Assembly: GCA_040080965.1 (NCBI GenBank)
Contig: JBEBHH010000013.1
Coordinates: 3,630-67,629, forward strand
Length of the DNA stretch: 64,000 bases
Direction: 5' to 3'
Source: SHZI01 sp040080965
GTDB lineage: Bacteria > Pseudomonadota > Gammaproteobacteria > Steroidobacterales > GCA-2729495
Below the pieces are notes generated by a model that was not told the origin of the DNA, ran no database searches, and saw nothing but the letters and a program-made list of their open reading frames with translations. The position numbers and the translations under genes were made by a program. The first letter of the stretch is position 1. Every line of letters begins with the position of its first letter. Positions 60,183-64,000 of this stretch are shown piece by piece.

Positions 60183-60473
60183 TCAGCCTTCGATCACGGC
60201 CATGATGTCGTCTTCCTTCATGACGAGGAGTTCCTCGCCATCGACCTTGACCTCGGTGCCGCTGTACTTGCCGAACAGCACCTTGTCGCCGGCCTTCAGG
60301 TCCAGGGGGCGGACCTTGCCGTCCTCGAGAATCCGGCCCTTGCCCACGGCAATGACCTTGCCCTTGATGGGCTTCTCGGTCGCGGAATCGGGAATCACGA
60401 TGCCACCGGGGGAGGTACGCTCCTCTTCGGTGCGCTTGATGATGACGCGGTCGTGCAGCGGACGGATCTTCAT
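60183..60473 (-). CDS. groS: Co-chaperonin GroES (Hsp10)
   Basis: A 96-residue co-chaperonin that caps GroEL. The start MKIRPLHDRVIIKRTEEE at ATG 60473 has AAGGAG upstream; the mobile loop is RTSPGGIVIPDSA. First gene of the groESL operon, under the RpoH-type promoter and CIRCE-like element just upstream. Confidence 0.99.
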   Translation of the reverse strand: MKIRPLHDRVIIKRTEEERTSPGGIVIPDSATEKPIKGKVIAVGKGRILEDGKVRPLDLKAGDKVLFGKYSGTEVKVDGEELLVMKEDDIMAVIEG

Positions 60474-60546
60474 GGGCAAAAACTCCTTAAATGCCGTGGT
60501 GTTGGGCCTGGGGGCCACGCCGGTCGGGCGCGGCGACGCCGATTCG

Positions 60547-60573
60547 TTAGCACTCTCCCCTTGGGGCTGCTAA
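60547..60573. promoter_or_regulatory. CIRCE-like HrcA operator upstream of groES
   Basis: TTAGCACTC, 9-nt spacer, then GGCTGCTAA; the left arm is perfect and the right differs from GAGTGCTAA at two positions. It overlaps the expected transcription start of the RpoH-type promoter, so HrcA could repress there if the organism has it. Confidence 0.75.
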
Positions 60574-60575
60574 TC

Positions 60576-60601
60576 ATAGGGGCGACGGCTGGAATTTCAA
60601 G
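60576..60601 (-). promoter_or_regulatory. RpoH (sigma-32) type promoter of groESL
   Basis: Minus strand CTTGAAA (60601-60595), 12-nt spacer, CCCCTAT (60582-60576), matching the heat-shock consensus CTTGAAA...CCCCATnT closely. It is placed about 100 nt upstream of groES. Confidence 0.8.
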
Positions 60602-60646
60602 GCCCGGGAGGGGACAGGCCGAATTTCCCCCTGACATAATCCCGCG

Positions 60647-60982
60647 ATGCCCGCATCCCCCTCCCCCGACGCCCTGGTCGTCCTCTGCACCTGCCCGGAC
60701 GAGGCCACGGCCACCGGAATTGCGACCGCCCTCCTCGCGGAGGAACTGGCCGCGTGCGTGAATTGTGTCGCGGGAATCCGGTCCATGTACCGGTGGGACG
60801 GGCAAATCAGGGACGACACCGAGGTGCTGCTGGTCATCAAGACCAGCGCGGCCCGGTACGGGGCGCTCGAGACGCTGGTCCGGGCGCGTCATCCCTATGA
60901 ATTGCCTGAGATTATTGCGCTTCCGGTCGTGGCCGGGTCGCGGGACTATCTGAACTGGATCAGGCAGGCAACAGGCGCATGA
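60647..60982 (+). CDS. cutA: Divalent cation tolerance protein CutA
   Basis: A 111-residue trimeric CutA-type protein: VVLCTCPDEATATGIATALL start, CVNCVAGIRSMYRWDGQI, and the end RHPYELPEIIALPVVAGSRDYLNWI. Linked to copper tolerance and often encoded next to dsbD, as here: its stop overlaps the dsbD start (ATGA). Divergent from groESL. Confidence 0.96.
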   Translation: MPASPSPDALVVLCTCPDEATATGIATALLAEELAACVNCVAGIRSMYRWDGQIRDDTEVLLVIKTSAARYGALETLVRARHPYELPEIIALPVVAGSRDYLNWIRQATGA

Positions 60983-63291
60983 AGCGACTCACCCGGGTTC
61001 TCCTGGCACTCTTTCTCCTGCTGCAGGGCGGGCTGGCGACGGCCCAGCTGGCGCCGGGCCAGGACATCCTGAAGCCCGAACAGGTCTTCCGTTACGCGGT
61101 GACCAGCGCCGGCGACGCGCTGCTGGTGCGCTGGACCATCGAGCCAAAGCACTACCTTTACCAGGAGCGCATGAGCTTCGAGAGCCGGACGCCGGGCGTG
61201 ACCCTGGGGCCCGCGGAGATGCCCGAGGGCAAGCTGCACAAGGACGAGTACTTCGGCGACATGCACATCTACCGGGGCACGGCCGAGATCCGCCTGCCCC
61301 TGGCTTCCCGCTCCCCCGGCATCGACAGCATTGCGCTGGCCATCAAGTCCCAGGGCTGCGCCGACGCGGGGCTCTGCTACCCGCCCCAGGTCTGGGTCAC
61401 CAACGTCAGCCTGCCCGCCGGGGGCGGTGCGAGCCCAACGGGCGGCAGGTTGAGTGCACTCTTGGGGGCGTCGGCCACTGGTGCGGGCACGGGACCGAAG
61501 GACGAGCCGCTGCCCGTCGGGCAGGCCTTCCGCTACCGCACGGAACTCGCCGACGCCTTCACGCTGAAGGTCACCTGGACGATCGCCCCGGGCTACTACC
61601 TGTACCGGCATACCCTGGGTGCCACGACCACCAGTGATGGCGTGGAACTCGGGCCGCCCGCCCTGCCGCCCGGCGAGCCGAAGGTGGACGAGGAATACGG
61701 CGACACCCTCGTGTTCTACGACGAGGTGGCCATGACCGTGCCCCTCACGCGCAGCGGCCCGGCCGCACGGGACCTGCCGCTGACGATCCGTTTCCAGGGC
61801 TGCAAGGAAGACAGCATCTGCTATCCGCCGCAGGCGGTGGCGACGACAGTGAGTCTGCCGGCGGCGGAGGTCGCGCCTGAAGGCGCTCCTACTGTAGGAG
61901 CGGCTTCAGCCGCGACACTTCCCGAATCCGAGCAGGACCGCCTCTTCACCCTCATCCGCGACGGCAACCTCCTCGCCGTCATGGCCATGTTCGCTGGCCT
62001 CGGCCTGCTGCTGTCCTTTACGCCCTGCTGCCTGCCCATGTTCCCGATCCTGTCGGGCATCATCGTGGGCCAGGGGACCCGGGACGGCGCGCCGCTCGGG
62101 TCGACCAAGGCATTCCTGCTGTCGCTCGCGTTCGTGCTCGGCATGGCCACCACCTACACCGTGCTGGGCGCGGTCTTTGCAGCCGCCGGCTCCCAGGTGC
62201 AGGCAGTGATGCAGCAGCCCGTCGTGACGATCGGCGTGGCACTGCTGTTCGTGGCCCTGGCCCTGTCGATGTTCGGCCTCTTCGACCTGCAGATACCCGC
62301 GTCCTGGCAGACGAGGCTCAACTCGATCTCGGGCGAGCAGAAATCCGGCAGCTTCATCGGCGCCGCCATCATGGGCGTGATCTCCGCCGCGGTCGTCACC
62401 ACCTGCGTCACGCCGCCGCTGGTGGCGGCGCTGACCGTGATCGCCAAGACGGGCGACGTGACCCGCGGTGCGCTCGCCCTGTTTGCGCTCGGCATCGGCA
62501 TGGGCATCCCGCTGCTGGCCATCGGTGCCTCGGCGGGCCGGCTGATGCCGAAGGCCGGCGCCTGGATGGTCTCGGTCAAGGCCGCCTTCGGCCTGATGAT
62601 GCTGGGCATGGCGGTGTGGATGCTCGACCGCCTGTGGCCAGGCACCCTCACCCTGGCATTGTGGGCCGTGCTGCTCGTGATCGGCGGCGTGTTCCTGGGC
62701 GCCTTCGCGCCGGTCGACGGCTCCGCCGCCATGTCGCGCAAGCTGGGCAAGGGCTTCGGCATCGTCGCGGTGCTGTATGGCGCGGCGCTGCTCGTGGGCG
62801 CGCTCGCCGGCAGCGAAGATGCGCTTCGCCCGCTGCAGTTCGTGACGGCGCCAGCTGCTTCTGGATCGACCGCGGCGCCCGCCGAAGGCAAGGCGTTCAC
62901 GCGCATCAAGACCGTGGCGGACCTGGAGCAGGCGATCGCCGGCGCCCGGTCGGAAGGCCGGCCGGTGCTGCTCGACTTCTATGCGGACTGGTGCGTGTCC
63001 TGCAAGGAGATGGAGAAATACACCTTCCCGGATCCAGCGGTGCAGGCCGCGCTGGCCGATGCGCTCGTGCTGCAGGCGGACGTCACGGCGGTGGACGCCG
63101 AGGATCAGGCGCTGATGCAGCGCTTCGGTATCATTGGGCCGCCGACCATCATGTTCTTCACGGCGGACGGCATCGAGCAGACTGGCCGGCGCGTGGTCGG
63201 TTTCAAGCCCGCGGCGGATTTCGCCGCTCACGTGGAGGCCGTGTTCCGGGCGTCGCCGGCGGCCGCTGCCGTCGCCACCAACCTGGACTGA
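60979..63291 (+). CDS. dsbD: Thiol:disulfide interchange protein DsbD with duplicated alpha domain
   Basis: A 770-residue protein that carries electrons from cytoplasmic thioredoxin to the periplasm. Signal peptide ends near residue 22. Two N-terminal DsbD-alpha domains follow: QGCADAGLCYPP with Cys127/Cys133 and QGCKEDSICYPP with Cys275/Cys281. E. coli has one. Then membrane segments with FTPCCLPMFPILSG and TTCVTPPLV (transmembrane Cys), and a C-terminal thioredoxin domain with Cys672-x2-Cys675 in WCVSC. Residues 298-312 between the second alpha domain and the membrane part are encoded by an in-frame REP pair. Coupled to cutA. Confidence 0.95.
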   Translation: MKRLTRVLLALFLLLQGGLATAQLAPGQDILKPEQVFRYAVTSAGDALLVRWTIEPKHYLYQERMSFESRTPGVTLGPAEMPEGKLHKDEYFGDMHIYRGTAEIRLPLASRSPGIDSIALAIKSQGCADAGLCYPPQVWVTNVSLPAGGGASPTGGRLSALLGASATGAGTGPKDEPLPVGQAFRYRTELADAFTLKVTWTIAPGYYLYRHTLGATTTSDGVELGPPALPPGEPKVDEEYGDTLVFYDEVAMTVPLTRSGPAARDLPLTIRFQGCKEDSICYPPQAVATTVSLPAAEVAPEGAPTVGAASAATLPESEQDRLFTLIRDGNLLAVMAMFAGLGLLLSFTPCCLPMFPILSGIIVGQGTRDGAPLGSTKAFLLSLAFVLGMATTYTVLGAVFAAAGSQVQAVMQQPVVTIGVALLFVALALSMFGLFDLQIPASWQTRLNSISGEQKSGSFIGAAIMGVISAAVVTTCVTPPLVAALTVIAKTGDVTRGALALFALGIGMGIPLLAIGASAGRLMPKAGAWMVSVKAAFGLMMLGMAVWMLDRLWPGTLTLALWAVLLVIGGVFLGAFAPVDGSAAMSRKLGKGFGIVAVLYGAALLVGALAGSEDALRPLQFVTAPAASGSTAAPAEGKAFTRIKTVADLEQAIAGARSEGRPVLLDFYADWCVSCKEMEKYTFPDPAVQAALADALVLQADVTAVDAEDQALMQRFGIIGPPTIMFFTADGIEQTGRRVVGFKPAADFAAHVEAVFRASPAAAAVATNLD
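61871..61915. repeat. Head-to-head REP pair inside dsbD
   Basis: An inverted GCC/GGC-subfamily unit (61871-61892) is joined to a GGC/GCC-subfamily unit (61894-61915). The 45 nt keep the frame and encode VAPEGAPTVGAASAA in a linker, a BIME-like arrangement within a coding region. Confidence 0.93.
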
Positions 63292-63306
63292 GTCCCCGCC
63301 CGCACC

Positions 63307-63987
63307 ATGCGCCCCATTCGCAAACTCGCCATCGGCCTGTGGATCGCCGTGTTCCTGTTCGCCGGCATCCGGCTGGGGATGAGCTGGCAGAAGGCCCCTC
63401 CCGAACCGGCTGTCAATAAAACTGTCGACTCTGCTGTCGATACTCCTGCCAATATTCAAGCCCCTGTTCCTGCTGAGGCTTCACCGACCGGCGTGGGCGT
63501 GGGCGAGCCACTGCCCGCGATCCGGCTGAACGACCTCCAGGACCAGCCCCGGGACCTGAAGGAGTGGTCGGGACGGACCCTGCTGATCAACTTCTGGGCC
63601 ACCTGGTGTGCACCCTGCCGAAAGGAAATGCCCCTGCTGGAGCAGTTCCAGCAGTCCCAGGACCCGGCACGGCTGCAGATCGTGGGCATCGCCATCGACC
63701 GGCGGGACCCGGTGATGCAGTTCCTCGGGGAAACCGGGGTGACCTACCCCAACCTGGTGGGCGAGATGGACGCCACCCGGGCAGCCGAGCAATTCGCGGA
63801 GGCGTTTGCCCTGCCCCTCTCCGTGGTCGCGGCCCCCGACGGCACCGTCCTCGCCGTGCACATGGGCGAACTCAAGGCCGGCGATCTGGAGCAGATTGCC
63901 AACGTCGCCGCAGAGCTGGCGGCAGGTACACTCTCCATCGCTGAGGCGCCGTCCCGGCTGGTTCTCGGCAAGGTTACCGGGCAGTAG
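63307..63987 (+). CDS. TlpA-like membrane-anchored thioredoxin
   Basis: A 226-residue protein: N-terminal membrane anchor (LWIAVFLFAGIRLGM), a Pro/Ala/Val linker, then a thioredoxin-fold domain with NFWATWC-AP-C (Cys101/Cys104) and KEMPLLEQF. It would act as a periplasmic thiol-reducing protein, probably fed by DsbD immediately upstream (15 bp gap). The TAG stop is supplied by the REP unit at the window edge. Confidence 0.93.
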   Translation: MRPIRKLAIGLWIAVFLFAGIRLGMSWQKAPPEPAVNKTVDSAVDTPANIQAPVPAEASPTGVGVGEPLPAIRLNDLQDQPRDLKEWSGRTLLINFWATWCAPCRKEMPLLEQFQQSQDPARLQIVGIAIDRRDPVMQFLGETGVTYPNLVGEMDATRAAEQFAEAFALPLSVVAAPDGTVLAVHMGELKAGDLEQIANVAAELAAGTLSIAEAPSRLVLGKVTGQ

Positions 63988-64000
63988 GAGCGCCTTCAGG
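63984..64000 (+). repeat. REP unit at right edge
   Basis: GTAGGAGCGCCTTCAGG, cut by the window end; its TAG is the stop codon of the TlpA-like gene. Confidence 0.88.

Overview
The window is about 70% G+C and coding-dense, with Gram-negative hallmarks: heptose-LPS genes (hldD, waaF), lipoproteins, TonB-dependent, BamA-like and OprP-like outer-membrane proteins, eptA, and PEP-CTERM proteins. Together with glnE, cti, dsbD and abundant GTAGGAGCG-type REP hairpins, this points to a high-GC gammaproteobacterium near the Xanthomonadales/Nevskiales/Steroidobacterales. That placement is inference from gene content. I saw no rRNA, tRNA, CRISPR array, transposase or prophage.

Layout. 1-7.5 kb: a fused spermidine synthase-like gene cut by the window edge, a lipoprotein esterase, a Tat-exported DUF1838 protein in an operon with a methyltransferase and an MGT-type glycosyltransferase, then a leftward envelope operon (glnE, zinc-finger protein, glycosyltransferase, hldD, waaF). 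10-18 kb: LTA-synthase-like enzyme, GST, hydrolases, PEP-CTERM protein, exported SDR, peptide deformylase, DUF2141 and EamA genes. 18-25 kb: ParDE-like pair, sulfotransferase, and a leftward six-gene translationally coupled cluster (thermostable-hemolysin-family protein, AMP ligase, haem-oxygenase-like diiron protein, SDR, TPR protein, PAP2 phosphatase). Divergent from it is an ECF sigma/FecR/TonB-receptor operon. 28-40 kb: eptA, GFA, pirin, MetE-like, porin plus sulfate-binding protein, S9 peptidase, BamA-like protein. 40-49 kb: two small ORFs, a GGDEF-EAL protein, PEP-CTERM protein with an RpoN-type promoter, cti, LLM oxidoreductase, thioesterase, CarS-like gene. 48.8-54.6 kb: a leftward patatin/HlyD/FtsX-permease/ATPase-GAF operon beside a divergent one-domain cNMP-binding protein. 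54.6-64 kb: LEA lipoprotein, DUF2905, an amidohydrolase remnant, a 794-aa Gly/Ala-rich PEP-CTERM protein, groESL with RpoH- and HrcA-type signals, cutA-dsbD and a TlpA-like gene that ends in a REP at the window edge.

The strongest unusual structural signal is that REP-like hairpins sit exactly at gene ends. They supply stop codons for about ten genes, in three cases for both partners of a convergent pair. One perfect 41-bp-arm palindrome gives two unrelated convergent enzymes the same C-terminal peptide, and a 45-nt REP pair lies in frame inside dsbD. The strongest candidate for an uncharacterised pathway is the thermostable-hemolysin/AMP-ligase/diiron-oxidase operon, followed by the patatin/DevBCA-GAF operon.
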